A stretch of 64,000 bases of DNA from Batillaria attramentaria (taxonomy: Eukaryota > Mollusca > Gastropoda > Batillariidae): positions 1,700,661 to 1,764,660 of the forward strand of contig JACVVK020000088.1 in assembly GCA_018292915.2 (NCBI GenBank). Direction: 5' to 3'. The position numbers and the translations under genes are program-made. The notes beneath the pieces were generated by a model that saw only the letters and a list, made by a program, of their open reading frames with translations, was not told the DNA's origin and did not search any database. This document shows, piece by piece, positions 1 to 11,489 of the stretch; position 1 is the first letter of the stretch, and each line of letters opens with the position of its first letter.

Positions 1-755
1 ATCGCTTTTATTTGTCTACTTTATAACTGTTGGTTTTACTTCTTACTGTATAGTGCAAGGGACATAATCTAGCCATATGAACACCGGTTTTGTTTGTGTA
101 GTTCATAACTACTGTTTTTCTAACTGTGTGAACACTGGATTTGTTTGTCTAAATCATCACTGTTGTTTTCTGTTGTAGTGTGTAATCTGGCTATGATGTA
201 AATAGAGTTGTTTTTTCTGGTCGTGTTCACTGTCATACATGGGTTTCATGGAACATTCTACAGATTGTGCATTTGGCAAGTTGTCTTTATTGACTGTAGT
301 GTCTGATTTTTAAAAAAAAATCTTAAGTGATTTGAATTTGAGTTTGGCATACTTAGTACAAATATTACGTTTCTATGCCCCCCTACCCCCCCCCCCCCCC
401 CAGCACCCTCCCTCAAAGTAGTTTATTTATAGTATATAATGTTCTTCATTTTTCCTCGAACAATTTGTTTTTTATTTGTTTTTGACAGAATACAAGCATG
501 TAGATAATGTTCATAATGATCTTACCGAAACTAATATTGGTATGTGTGCCCTAGAGCCAATATCGGTATTGATTCTTTGTATGTCGCGTGAAAACTAACA
601 TAGAACGTTTCTGTTGTTAGACTGATTTCTCTAAACAGAAGTTATTTTGTGAGACTGTGGTTTCCTCTGTAAACAGAAGTTCTGCTGCGAAACAATGACT
701 TCCTCTGTAAATAAAAGTTTTGCTTGTACAAGTCTGTGTTTGTAGTTTGCTTCTG

Positions 756-803
<48 letters not shown>

Positions 804-1300
804 TGTACGTACATGCGCGATCATGATCAATAATCCATGCACAGCAGACAAGATTCTTATACAGATTTCAACTTCTTAAACATTTTGACACGCAAAATTA
901 AATGAACATGCAGATTTTTTATGTCTCAATTCAAACCGCAAGACCCACCTACATAGAAAACACAGACAAAGATTACAGTCACAGCACGATGTCTAAACAC
1001 AAACTTCACATTCACGTCTTGGTTCATTAGTGTGTGATTACTGTACGTAGCTAAATGTTCCTTCGTTTCTGACACATCAATCAAGAGTTCACATGACACA
1101 TCAATCAAGAGTTCAAATGAGTCAATCTACGTCATTCCATCTGGATGGAACGTAACTAAGCACTTCGCCACAATGTGCGCATGCTCACAAGATCACACTT
1201 AGCTAAAAGGACACATGTTTATTGATCCAGTACCGGTACCGGTATGTGAATGCGAGACACTATAATAATCTGTTGATTCCTGTAGTGAGTTGTTTATGTC
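1..1300. other. Non-coding, no gene seen
   Basis: AT-rich sequence with a poly-C tract near 380-402 and a (TG)n microsatellite near 759-801. The short reading frames here are microsatellite translations or low-complexity. If the ITPR gene at 13101 starts upstream of the window, this stretch is intronic. Confidence 0.6.
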
Positions 1301-1320
1301 TGTACAAACATCAGGCGGAA

Positions 1321-1509
1321 AATAAACCAACAGAGACTTGTGTCAGAATGGTAGAGGTTGTACATTATTCCATCACACACACAAAATAAACTGACAGACT
1401 TGTGTCAGAATGGTAGAGGTTGTACATTATTCCACCACACACACACAAAATAAACCGACAGAGACTTGTGTCAGAATGGTAGAGGTTGTACTTTCTTTCA
1501 TCACACACA
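1321..1509. repeat. Tandem repeat, about 63 bp x 3
   Basis: Three successive copies of a unit starting AATAAACC(A/G)ACAGA, containing CTTGTGTCAGAATGGTAGAG and ending in a short CACACA run. Copies differ by a few substitutions and by the length of the CA run. Confidence 0.85.
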
Positions 1510-1803
1510 AAAATGAGACAAACATTGTGTCGGTAACTCTAATTAAAATTTTGGTTCTTACATAATTGTGTATGGTGTGAAAACGAAATCATTGACAATC
1601 GCAGGACATGCGTATAGTTGTGACGAATGGACATATGGGGTTGGGGGGAGGTGGCGGTGTGTGGGAGATGGGGGGGGGGGGGGGGGACATTACTGGGTAT
1701 AAGAGGTTGAGTCGTGAAAGATTGAAGGTGTCTGAAAGGTGAAAATTAATGTAGGTTAAAGTGATGTAACAATCATGTAGGTGTTGAATTCATTCACTGG
1801 ACT

Positions 1804-1807
<4 letters not shown>

Positions 1808-1866
<59 letters not shown>
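1808..1866. repeat. (AC)n microsatellite
   Basis: Uninterrupted AC dinucleotide run of about 59 bases. A G-run lies at about 1671-1686, just upstream. Confidence 0.97.
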
Positions 1867-1869
<3 letters not shown>

Positions 1870-1872
<3 letters not shown>

Positions 1873-3084
1873 TTGTGTAGGAGATAAATCTTGGTCGTGG
1901 GAATAAAAAGGAAGATTAACACCTTCTATACAAATCGTGACCCCAAGTGTTCAGGGACCTTATGCATTTCAGAGGGCAAGACAGCTAGGTCACAGTACCG
2001 CTTGTCATCTTTGGCAGTTAATCCAGGTGAATGGCAGCCGCTCGTTTAATTTTTTACACCGACTTCTGGTGGTAGGAAAAAGCCTTAGCAGGCCACCTAA
2101 TTTAATATTGCAGTGCTGTGCATGGAGTATAGCGTTGATGAATTTCACTGTGAAAACTGTGTCAGGCCAGAGTCGGATGATATCACAATATATCGCCTAC
2201 TTGACGTCAAGGTCAGTATCAGCTACAGGACAATCATGTTTACTGTAATGGGTCTCGTTACACTTTCTTCACCGTAAGCACTGAAGATCGAGTCAGCATG
2301 TGTGAACAAAGTGACTGACAGCTAGACAAGGACATGTTGGCATGGTGTATCTCTGATACATGTGGGCTGTATAATAGGTCGTATCTCTGGCTGATAACCT
2401 ACGCTGGTTGCTAGGTTACCGCGATGTCGTCACGACTGCACTGATGGTGTATCTGGATACTTCGTGTTTATCTGTACAGCCAGAAAGCTGTCTCTGTTTA
2501 GAGATCTAGGTACAGAAATACTTGTTTACGTTTCAACAGATAGTAAGACTCATAGCATCGCTTCTCTCATTCTGACAAATATGCCAGTGACGTGCGGTTT
2601 GGTCTTCCCTTAATAACTTGTTCTGCGTGGGGTAGTGGTCAGTTATAGAGGTCTACAACCCTGTAAACCATCTATACTGGTGATTCACCCCATTAATCCT
2701 ATTACAACCAACCAACCAACCAACTACCTAATTAAGCGACCGACCGACACCCCCTGTGACCAACCAGCCACTAACACTCTGAATGATTGGACCGGATTTA
2801 ACACAGAGCATTCGTCAGATGGTGATAATAACAGTTATTACCTCTTACATGGTGCTCTCTCCCAAGCGTCCTAGGCCCAACGTGCTTTCCAGGAAAAATA
2901 TTTGCATACTTATGTCGTGTTTAAATTGTGAAGTTGTCAACCAGGCAATTCACTTAGGCAGTATGTCAAACTTCATCAAACAGGCAATTCACTTAGGCAA
3001 TAATGTCAAACTTCATCAAACAGGCAATTCACTTTTTACTAACACCCGAACTGTGCAGCGCATACATTTCTTTTCACGTGATTT

Positions 3085-3116
<32 letters not shown>

Positions 3117-3437
3117 TATACGTACTTCATGTATTAGGCACCTTAATTCATGGGACAGGCAATCTATTTTACTGCCGAGTTCACGAATTAGGAAAACTCA
3201 AGACTGAACAGAGAGAAATCTGGCATCAGTATACGTGCCACCTACCTCAAGCTCAGCCCACAGAGTTCCAAACCTCTACCCTTTTTTAACAACTAGTCTT
3301 GTTTGAAGTCTGTATGGTCAGTATCTTGATTAAACTTGGCTGCATATTTCACAATTTAGCTAGCTGTTGAAAAATCATTTCAAATTTAGGCAAAGTCACT
3401 TGCCTATTTCATGAATTGGGCAATTTCAGAATTTTGG

Positions 3438-3476
<39 letters not shown>

Positions 3477-4440
3477 GCTGATAGCTAGTTCTCAATGAGA
3501 GGGAAGATCCATGGCCAAAGGTGGTGCGATGCACTTGACAATGTCATTGTCAAGTAGATAGTTGACTATAAGCGGGGAACGCCTTGTCGTACAGTGTTGG
3601 GTTAGGTGCATGGACACTGATTGTTTTATCTCTGACTGTCTAAAGTGATCTCTCAGTGACGTAACAGGCCGTCAGTCGAATCAAGTGTTGCCGCGTGGTT
3701 TGCACCCTCTCGTCCACTACCTTTTGTTCTCTGGCCAGCTCTGTGTACTGGTCACGAGCCGCGAGGCCAGTCAGGGGCGCGTGCAGTCTTGTGTAACCAC
3801 TGTGGCGCATGTGCCAATTAGTTGTGTTTGTGTGTCGGAGTACATGTATATGCTCAAATGTATCCACAGTCGGTTGACCTAGAGCAGTTCTGTAAACTGC
3901 AGCAGTTGCGGGAGGGTGGGTGGGGTGGGTGTTTAGGGGATTTACGTCCGTTTCCATCACATACGGGTGATGTCAAAGACGGGGCAACGATGAAAAAGCC
4001 AGCACAAATATTTGGCTCCAGCCGAGATGCGAACTCACGGCAGCAGTTGCAGAAGACGTTTTACTTTTTAACAATATTTTGTTCTTGTCACTATGCTATA
4101 GTTTACTGGGTCTAATTAGACATTACCACATGTCAAACGCAAACGCTTAGTCCTGGACTTTACGCTCTTTAATCGGCGATAGAAAATTCCCTGTATTTTG
4201 GTGAGATCTAAACTTATACTGTCCTAAAGTATTTTTCACGCTCTTGTAGGCGCAGTTTGTTTGAAGTTTATAGCTGTTACATTACGCCCACTGTGGCCAG
4301 TTTTCTGTGTCTAAGAAACACAAAATTCGCTGCGGTTGGTCCACGTTCTTTTGTTTTTTTCCTACTGTACGACTGGGCGGTGCTTTCTTTGCGGGCCGCA
4401 CAGAGCCTCGAAATAGCCGCTAGCTACGCTCCGCTGGACA
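1870..4440. other. Non-coding stretch with small repeats
   Basis: No convincing gene. It contains a 39-bp unit (CAGGCAATTCACTTAGGCA...) in about 2.5 copies at 2942-3032, an A-run followed by (TA)n at 3085-3121, and a (CA)n run at 3443-3474. The 103-codon frame at 1937-2248 begins at a GTG and shows no family I recognise. Confidence 0.55.
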
Positions 4441-4449
4441 GACAAAGGG

Positions 4450-4766
4450 AAGTCGGTGGCTCAACGCTTTGACCGATGGACTCGAGATCGAAAGGTTCAA
4501 AGTTCGAATCCCGACAGGGCCAAAAATTGTAGGGCCTTTTTCACGTTGCCCCGCTTCCTCTGACTATGAACTGGATCTGTTTGTTCACTACAATGAAGGA
4601 TACATAAAATGTGGTTGACCTGGCAGTCTGACTGGATTGAATAAATGTTCAGCTGGACTGTTCAGACAGTGTTGCTATCCCCATCCCCCATAACCTACCC
4701 CCTAGGGCCGTCTCCAGTCACCTCGTTGTGGCGTTGGACGATAAACGTCCCAGCTAACCAACCAAC
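4450..4766 (+). mobile_element. tRNA-derived SINE (diverged copy)
   Basis: A tRNA-like head (GTGGCTCAACGC as A-box region, GTTCGAATCCCGACAGGGCC as B-box region) is followed by TTTTTCACGTTGCCCCGCTTCC. This matches in layout the body of the SINEs at 15270 and 18099. The 3' end (GACGATAAACGTCCCAGC, then CTAACCAACCAAC) parallels their AAAGGACGTTAAACCCCCAA tail. Confidence 0.7.
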
Positions 4767-4804
4767 TTCGCTGGACAGTCGCCAGCCAGTCTTGCCGCGG
4801 GCTA

Positions 4805-5706
4805 GATGTCTTTGAGTCCCCGTGTCATTGGGCCCCCGTGTCATTGGGCCCCCGTCTCTTTGGGCCCCCATTTTTCAGTTACTATGTAGACGTGTCTCAA
4901 GCTAAGAAACTTTTGTGACCCTGGCAGGTATGAAATGTGCAAGCTCCAGAAAAAAAGTATTTCTGCAAAAAAGGTTTTTCCGCGAAAAAAGTAAAAGCAG
5001 TTTTTTCGCGAAAAAGCACCCGTCAGTTATTTCGCGAAAAAACAGGGCGGTGATTTTATCACACAAAAAATGACGGCGTTTTTTCGCGAAAACCTAACTG
5101 AGTTGGCTAGTTTTGGTTTTTTTTTTTTTTTTTTTTTCGCCCAAAAAACGGACACCAACTTCTGCAGAAAAAGTGCGACAGGTTTTTTTTTTTTTTTTTT
5201 TTTCGCGGAAAGATTGAAGCGGTTTTGTCGCGGAAAAAAACGTATTTTTCGCGAAAATTTTTGTCTCTTGCGACTGAATTTTGTCTGCTTTCGCGAATCA
5301 TAGAACTGACCCACGTTTGAACTTCAGGCACGATCACGTGCAAAAGTCCGAATAAGTCAGTAAAACTATTCTTAGAGCGGCATAGGCTAGATCCCCGATC
5401 GCGCACGAGTACCGGCGCCCAGACTGCCTTCTTGATCGTGCCTGAAGTTCAAACGCGGGTCAGTTCGACTCCTGCTATTTTCTTCCTGTTTTGCATTAAT
5501 AATGGACCATGCACTCAAAATTCATCCTTCTGGAGCTTGCACATTTCATACCTGCCAGGTTCACAAAAGTTTCTTAGCTTGAAAAACGTCTACATGGTAA
5601 CTGAAAATGGGGGCCCAAAGAGACGGGGGCCCAAAGAGACGGGGGCCCAGTGACACGGGGGCCCAATGACACGGGGGCCCAATGACATGGGGGCTCAAAG
5701 ACATCA
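4805..5706. mobile_element. Foldback / long-TIR non-autonomous DNA element
   Basis: The left arm (4805-4951) and right arm (5528-5706) are reverse complements: both contain GATGTCTTTGAG, repeated GTGTCATTGGGCCCCC, TAGACGT, AAGAAACTTTTGTGA, CCTGGCAG and GTGCAAGCTCCAGAA. A second, inner inverted repeat pairs 5310-5336 (CGTTTGAACTTCAGGCACGATCA) with 5433-5457. The interior holds about eight palindromes of the type TTTTTCGCGAAAA (4975-5295) plus two long T-runs. There is no transposase ORF. Nested inverted repeats with satellite-like arm tips are typical of foldback elements; the superfamily cannot be assigned. Confidence 0.75.
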
Positions 5707-5860
5707 TCCCGTTTTCTTACTAGTGTGGGGGCCCAATGACATAGGGGCCCAATGACACGGGGGCCCAATGACACGGGGACCCAATGACACGGGGGCCCAA
5801 TGACACGGGGGCCCAGTGACACGGGGGCCCAATGACACGGGGGCTCAAAGACAAAACCCC
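5620..5860. repeat. 16-bp GGGGGCCCAATGACAC array
   Basis: About twelve units of GGGGGCCCAATGACAC or the variant GGGGGCCCAAAGAGAC. The array spans the right arm of the foldback element and continues beyond it to a second CTCAAAGACAAAACCCC end at about 5855. The same unit is present in inverted orientation at 4818-4870. The long reading frame on the opposite strand here is only this repeat translated. Confidence 0.9.
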
Positions 5861-5984
5861 CTTGCCGCGAGTCATATACTGCACACTGTGGGATTTGCTC
5901 TGCCATTTGATGATCTGCATTTTTTTCCTGAAATAAACTCATATCATATCGACCGCTGTGTTTTGCATCCCTGCCTGCATGTAC

Positions 5985-6386
5985 CGGGGCGTTCGGTGGT
6001 CTAGTGGTTCAGAGACTCTGCCACCAATAGGAGAGGTCAGGTTCGAGTCCCACTCGGGATAAAAGAATTTTCCTTCTCGTACGTGGCACCGTTCAATCGG
6101 GCCGATCGTCGGGGGTTCTCTCTGGGTACTCCGGCTTCCTCCCCGTCTCCTTTGGAAATGTTCAGCCCAAAAAATTTCAAATAAATGCAAATCTAAATTC
6201 CGAAACTTAAACAGCTGAGCTGACCCTTCGCACCAGGTGATTGCAATGTGTTCATGTCCAATGTGCGGGAGAATACGTGTGATTCACGTGAGCGTGCGTG
6301 CTGGTTTCAGTTCGAGGCGCTTTGGGCCGATTCAAGAAATTGGGTAATGCGCCTATACAATACTCAGTTGTTATTATTATATTACC
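5985..6386 (+). mobile_element. tRNA-derived SINE, family B, near full length
   Basis: The head GTTCGGTGGTCTAGTGGTTC (A-box) ... GGTTCGAGTCCCACTCGGG (B-box) is followed by a body with CTCTGGGTACTCCGGCTTCC, AATAAATGCAAATCTAAATT, GTGATTCACGTGAGCGTGCG and GGGTAATGCGCCTATACAAT, ending in a TTATTATTA tail. A second, 5'-truncated copy lies at 15748-16018 and an antisense piece at 13468-13601. Confidence 0.8.
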
Positions 6387-6746
6387 GGACCCTCCCTTCC
6401 GTCGTAGGCCGTGGGCCGCCCTCGGTTTTCGTGTCATAAAATATTTTTGCAATGCAAATGACATTTTCTGGTTTTTATCATCAATAATACACCATAACTA
6501 GATAGAAACTGGGAGATCTCAGCTGAAATGTTGCGCACTGGTTTTTAATCGCGGATGAAAGATAATTAGAAAGAGCTTGTAAGGGAGGTAATCGGATTTT
6601 ACTGAAGAGGCGCCGATTCATTCACTTGATGAATAAATTAATTTTTCGACCAATCAGAAAGAGACTACGCTTGGAAACAAAATGGCTGCCCACGCTTGTA
6701 CGGGCGACCAACAGTAGTGAAACAGTTTTCTTTCAGCGAGAAAACG

Positions 6747-7634
6747 ATGCAAACAGTCTCGGAATGTCGCGAAAGGTGGTCTTTGTTCGTCTGCACTCAA
6801 GGAGACGTCGCTCGTCATTCTTTGGAAGCCTTTAGTGACCTCAACGTTGACGAGGCAGGGTTTCACAAGAAATGCTACAATCGATTACAGGCATATATCA
6901 TAGTTCAAGGTAAGTTTCTGCAACTTTTGTTCGTGGTGCTTCGGATTAGGTTTGATTTATTAAATTGAATGAGAAGTTCGTGAAAATAGTATGTAATCAC
7001 AATGATAATATGAGCATTTTTCAGTGATCTTGATAATTACGTTGCCGGACCTCATAATATAGACAGGTCTAGACTTCTTTGTAGTCACGGTCAACTTCAA
7101 CGTAGCACGATGAATAGCGTATATTTAAAAAATAAAAATAAAAAAAATTGAGAGTTCCACTACTTCCTAGATCAGTACTAATTGAGTTGTTTGGGGAGGG
7201 GATCGGGGAGTATTTCGGCTGTGCCAAGCATCCTGCCTAAGGTCACTATATGCCTGTTGCTGGTACAATATTTTTTAGATGAGGCCAACAAGAGGCAACT
7301 TTACCATGGGAGCATGTATCTGAGGGAGCAGGTCATGTCAGTGACATCACCAGCAGTATGGCCTGCTGACAGCAAGGATCTCACAACGGAGCATGCTATG
7401 GAGATGGTTCTTGTGGGCTTGTTCAATTTATTGGTGTGGATGTGTGGTACTTCTATTAATGAAGTTTGGCTGGACAAATTTGCTGATGTCAGTGGGACTG
7501 TAAAGAGAAAGATTCTTGCCACTGCACAAGACATCTTACATGTAGCTAACAGTGCAGATGAAGCTGAGAGCCAGGTGTGTGATGGTGCTTCAGATTGTGA
7601 CAGTGACACATCAGAGTATGACAGTGATATCTGA
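6747..7634 (+). CDS. Two-exon gene of an unnamed invertebrate family
   Basis: Exon 1 runs 6747-6909 and exon 2 runs 7279-7634. The junction is clean: TTCAAG|GTAAGT and TTTTTTAG|AT join a G to AT as Asp, giving ...YIIVQ-DEANKRQ. The protein is about 171 residues from the first ATG. Motifs include HKKCYNRLQ, WPADSKDLTTEHAMEMVLVG and an acidic, Ser/Asp-rich C-terminus ending SEYDSDI. The block WP..DLT.E.A....P..L.N.L.W..G resembles one I have seen in large uncharacterised, repeat-associated proteins of corals, molluscs and echinoderms; I cannot name the family. The frame stays open upstream to 6642 and family-like residues (SFSEKTMQTV) begin before the ATG, so the true start may lie in an upstream exon. 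An ATG in strong context at 6682 is in another frame and stops after 11 codons. It may be a mobile-element-derived fragment. Confidence 0.55.
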
Positions 7635-8049
7635 GGTGACAGAAATTACTGGTAAAGCCACAGCATTGGGGGCTAAGGCAACGCCAGTGTAAATTTTGAC
7701 AGTGACGTCTGATGTATTAACAATTAAAGCCACAATATCTGAGAGTGTGACAACACCAGTTTAAATTCTCACAGACCAGTCAGATGATGAGACAGGGCAT
7801 TCAGGTGCTACACCAAGAGACCGTGAAAACAGACCATGCAGTTTTCTGCCTTGTATTGTAAGTAATTATGAGCATTACTGTTTCGTTATGCTGTTCAACT
7901 TTATCGTTTTAAATACTAATGGCACTGTACTCAGTCAGGAGGTTTTTTTTCAGCTTTATTGCATACTACTGCGTCTCAATCTCCTCATTCCCAATATAAT
8001 ATATTATGATGTTTGTTGCCCATCTTTACAATAAACTTTGTTGAGTGGT

Positions 8050-8605
8050 GTCATTTTTTACATCTCAGTATTGGTAAGACCAGAGAAATGGTAATTGATT
8101 TCAGGGAAAAAAGCCAAGTATGTTGATCCTGTAGATATTAAGGGGGAGGTATTTCAGAGGGTTGACCTATATATTATATACTTGGGGGTGATTATTGACA
8201 GCAGACTGAACTGGAATGCTAACACTGATCATGTGATAAAGAAATCTCAATCCAGACTGTACTCCTTGAGGAAATTACACTCTTTTGATGCTAGTGAGAA
8301 AACTCTGAACATGTTTTACACACATGTATGTATACATGTCCATTGTACTTTTTGTAGGCAGTGTCCTCTTCTTGGGCTGTGTCTGTTGGGGTAGTCAGAT
8401 CTCAAAACAGGACAGGGGTAGAGTGGACACAGTTGTAAAGAAAGCTGAGTCAGTGGTGGGGAAACCCCAGAAGAGGCTTGAAGTGATAATTTATTATAAG
8501 AGACTTGAGAAAAAAACATCTCTGTCATGTCCAGTGTCTGACAGTGACATCCCCTGTTCAGCCTCATTGAGGGCCAGAGAAGTACATTCAGTGGGAGAAT
8601 AATTA
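8050..8605 (+). pseudogene. Decayed LINE reverse transcriptase, C-terminal part
   Basis: Pieces in different frames read MVIDFR, then (from about 8095) YLGVIIDSRLNWNANTDHV, KKSQSRLYSLRKLHSFDAS and NMFYTHV, then (from about 8370) CWGSQISKQDRGRVDTVVKK. These match the end of the RT domain and thumb of non-LTR retrotransposons. At least two frameshifts break the frame, and the N-terminal RT and endonuclease are missing. The sequence TTTTCCTGAGGGGATTAATAAAG at about 9212-9236 resembles a LINE or SINE 3' end and may be its tail. Confidence 0.7.
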
Positions 8606-9589
8606 CTCTTGCAAGCCAAACTTAAAGGCATAGGAGATCTTTCTTGCCTGAAGCTGCTAAAGCGTTTAATTGATGATTAGAACTTAGCTTTGATCAGATA
8701 ACTGTAGGTCTTAGTCTGTTTTCAGAGCGTGCCGTCCACTACCTGTTGCTGCTGTACAGTGTGCTGCTAAAGTGAAATAACCCCTGTTGTGGTTGTGTTC
8801 TCAAAGTATTCTAACAGTTTTAGTTCTTTTTATATTATGTTTGAAATTATGAGGCAAGATGACTAGTGCATTGGAAATCCGAATGTATTTCACCAGGTGA
8901 TGTATGGCGTGGAGGTGTGGAGTGTACGACTATGGCTGAGTGTGTGTGCGCATGTGATATGTGGATGAGCAGATAAGTGTGCAAAGCATGGTTGATTTTA
9001 TGTGGAGATTTTGTTTTTGTGATGGACTAAATTATTTTGAATTACAGTTTTCTTCTTCATCATGAAATTCATAACAGTACATATATATATATATATATGT
9101 GATGGGTGGACGCGCGTGTGGGTGCATGGCTGATTTCTTCATGGAGATTTTGTTATTGTGTCATAATAGTTGTACTGTGTATTATGTGATCAAGAGCTGT
9201 ACACGATAAATTTTCCTGAGGGGATTAATAAAGTTCTTATCTTCTTATTATCTCTCTTATATTTTTCCTACCTGCAAGTAACCTTAACTGCCAGATTTGT
9301 TTACTAATCATGTATAGTTTATATTGTCATAGGCAAAAGGGACAAGACAGATTGTTTTGAATAGAATAGTGCATCATTTGCAGCCACAAAACATCACAGT
9401 ATTGATACTTCTTATGAAGGGTCATCACAGACTTGTCCCTCATTTTCTGAAGTAGTGCGCATACTTACGTTTGGGATCTCTTCAGATTTGAAATCAGCGT
9501 GAAATTTACATTTAGGGACACTTAAAATTTTGTGATTTGCACAAATTTGAAAAAAATAAAATAAAAAACTAGGCCTTTTAGAGGCCTCT

Positions 9590-9735
9590 GGCCCACGGCC
9601 TATCGTAAGTTCGTATCCCGGCTGGAGCCAAATATTTGTGCTGGCTTTTTCATCGTTGCCCCGTCTTTGATATCACCCGTATGTGGTGGAAAAGGACGTT
9701 AAACCCCCAAACCCCCACCCACCCACCCACCGGAC
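9590..9735 (+). mobile_element. SINE family A, 5'-truncated copy
   Basis: It begins within the tRNA-like head (GTTCGTATCCCGGCTGGAGCCA) and then has the family body TATTTGTGCTGGCTTTTTCA, CGTTGCCCCGTCTTTGATAT and AAAAGGACGTTAAACCCCCA, with a CCCACCCACCCACC tail. Same family as 15270, 18099 and 18661. Confidence 0.85.
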
Positions 9736-10005
9736 CCTCCCTGGGCACCCGGTCACATCAACTATTACTTACGACAAATGTCCTGATTAACCTTGGCTTT
9801 GAAAAGTCCATGGGAAAAAAATCGCAATTTACTTGAAATATTCAGATCATTAAAAGCCACGTCAAGCCATTAGACGGCATAATTTACAGTGGTCTCGGGT
9901 CTAGCGGGGATGGCCAACGTCTTGTGTTATAGTGGCTTGAAGAGGCTCCTACTGGTGTGCTGTGGCTTGTTCTTTTTAACCCCAATCTTATCATATAGCG
10001 GGCAG

Positions 10006-10108
10006 GGTCCGGGCGGGCAGGGCACGGTGAGTTAAAAGGACGTTAGTCCTCTCCTTGATTTCTTTAGTTCTTTAGTCCTGTCCATTAGTACTTTATTTCT
10101 TTAGTCCT

Positions 10109-10185
<77 letters not shown>

Positions 10186-10311
10186 GTTCTTGTGGTTTTT
10201 TGTTGTTGTTGTTGTTGTTTTGTTTTTTTGTCCGGGCGAGCAGGGCAGGGGGAGTTAAAAGGACGTTATTCCTCTCCTTTATTTCTTTAGTTCTTTAGTC
10301 CTTTGTTGTTG

Positions 10312-10343
<32 letters not shown>

Positions 10344-10349
10344 GGTGGT

Positions 10350-10393
<44 letters not shown>

Positions 10394-10560
10394 GTTGTTG
10401 TTGTTGTTCTTCTTCTTCTTGTGGGTTTTTTTTGTTGTTTTTGGTCTTTTTTGGGTTTTTTTTGTTTTTTTTTTGTTTGTTTTTTGTTGTTTTTTGTTTG
10501 TTTGTTTGTTGTTTTGTTGTTGTTTTTTTTTTTTTTTTTTTGGGGGGGGGGGGGGTTTGG
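10006..10560. repeat. Duplicated compound microsatellite (GTT)n(GT)n(T/G)n
   Basis: A roughly 225-bp module (GGGCAGGG..., GTTAAAAGGACGTTA, CTTTAGTTCTTTAGTCC, then (GTT)n and (GT)n) occurs twice, starting near 10006 and 10232. The second copy runs into long T-rich and G-rich tracts ending near 10553. All long frames here are low-complexity. Confidence 0.85.
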
Positions 10561-11099
10561 GTCGAAGGGTGGGGAGGGGGAGGGGGACAGTAATGGTGTA
10601 GTAAGTTTTTACCATTTTCCGACCAAACGTTGTAAGCTGCACGAAGCAGACGCGGCAGGAATTGAGGTGAACAGGAAGAAGATCAGGACACGACAGAATA
10701 AAGTGCGCCATTTTATGCTAGCAAGATGTCAGTTCACTCAAAAACCCAAACAAAAACACAAGTTCTAAACATTTGACTGAAGACATAAGAAACTTGATAC
10801 TTGAATACTTGAAGTCAAAAAATAAATTTGCGAAGTGAACTGAATGCGAAACCGACAGTGGCCCATACACCGCTCTGTTCACGTTCTGCAGGTCTGGACA
10901 ATAGTCCGTCAGTTGTTAATCGAAAACCCTGTTTGTTTTGTCACCCATAAATGTTAGTTGGTATACTTTGTGTTGCGGTGGTTGAAATCCACAGAGCCAT
11001 CGGTAATTTGTGTGAACCCCTATCCCCCAGTCCATTTCTTTTTCCTTGGACGTACCTGGTCACAACTACCTATCTCGCCAAACAATTATCTTATCGATC

Positions 11100-11485
11100 G
11101 GCTGGGGTGTAACATCGCTAAATAACAAGACCTACTCGGTAAGCAAGTGTGAACCTGAAGTTTTTATCAGTGACTCAACCAACTTCTGTATTTAGTCCAG
11201 TGTGTAGTACGTACTTACGTATCATGACACTGTGTTTTCTGGGGGGGGGGGGGGGGGGGGCGTAACATCGATAAATAACATTACCCTGACTCTGTATGAC
11301 AATCAATTGTGTCGTCAGTACCTGTCTGTCTTCTCTCGGATGAAACGTTGGGTTCAGTCTACGCATCTGTGTTCTCCGGGGTGTAACATCGGTAAATAAC
11401 AATACTCTGTCTGACAGTCCAGTGTGTCAGTCGTCGGTATCTGTGTTCTCTGGGGTGTGACATCGGTAAATAACAAGACTTCAGT
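11100..11485. repeat. Degenerate repeat around TGTAACATCGGTAAATAACA
   Basis: The core (C/T)GTAACATCG(G/A)TAAATAACA or a close variant recurs near 11107, 11260, 11381 and 11457. The last three are spaced about 75-120 bp apart, with TGTGTTCTC(C/T)GGGG before some copies. A run of about 20 G lies at 11241-11260. Confidence 0.7.
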
Positions 11486-11489
11486 GTAC

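Noticed and set aside
5574..5942. 122-codon minus-strand frame with repeated CHWAPVSLGPRVIG
   Set aside because: Translation of the 16-bp satellite units. A 16-bp period cycles through frames and codes for nothing known.
10295..10768. Long frames of VCVCV, TTTHTHTH and KKTNK type on both strands
   Set aside because: Translations of GT, GTT and homopolymer tracts.
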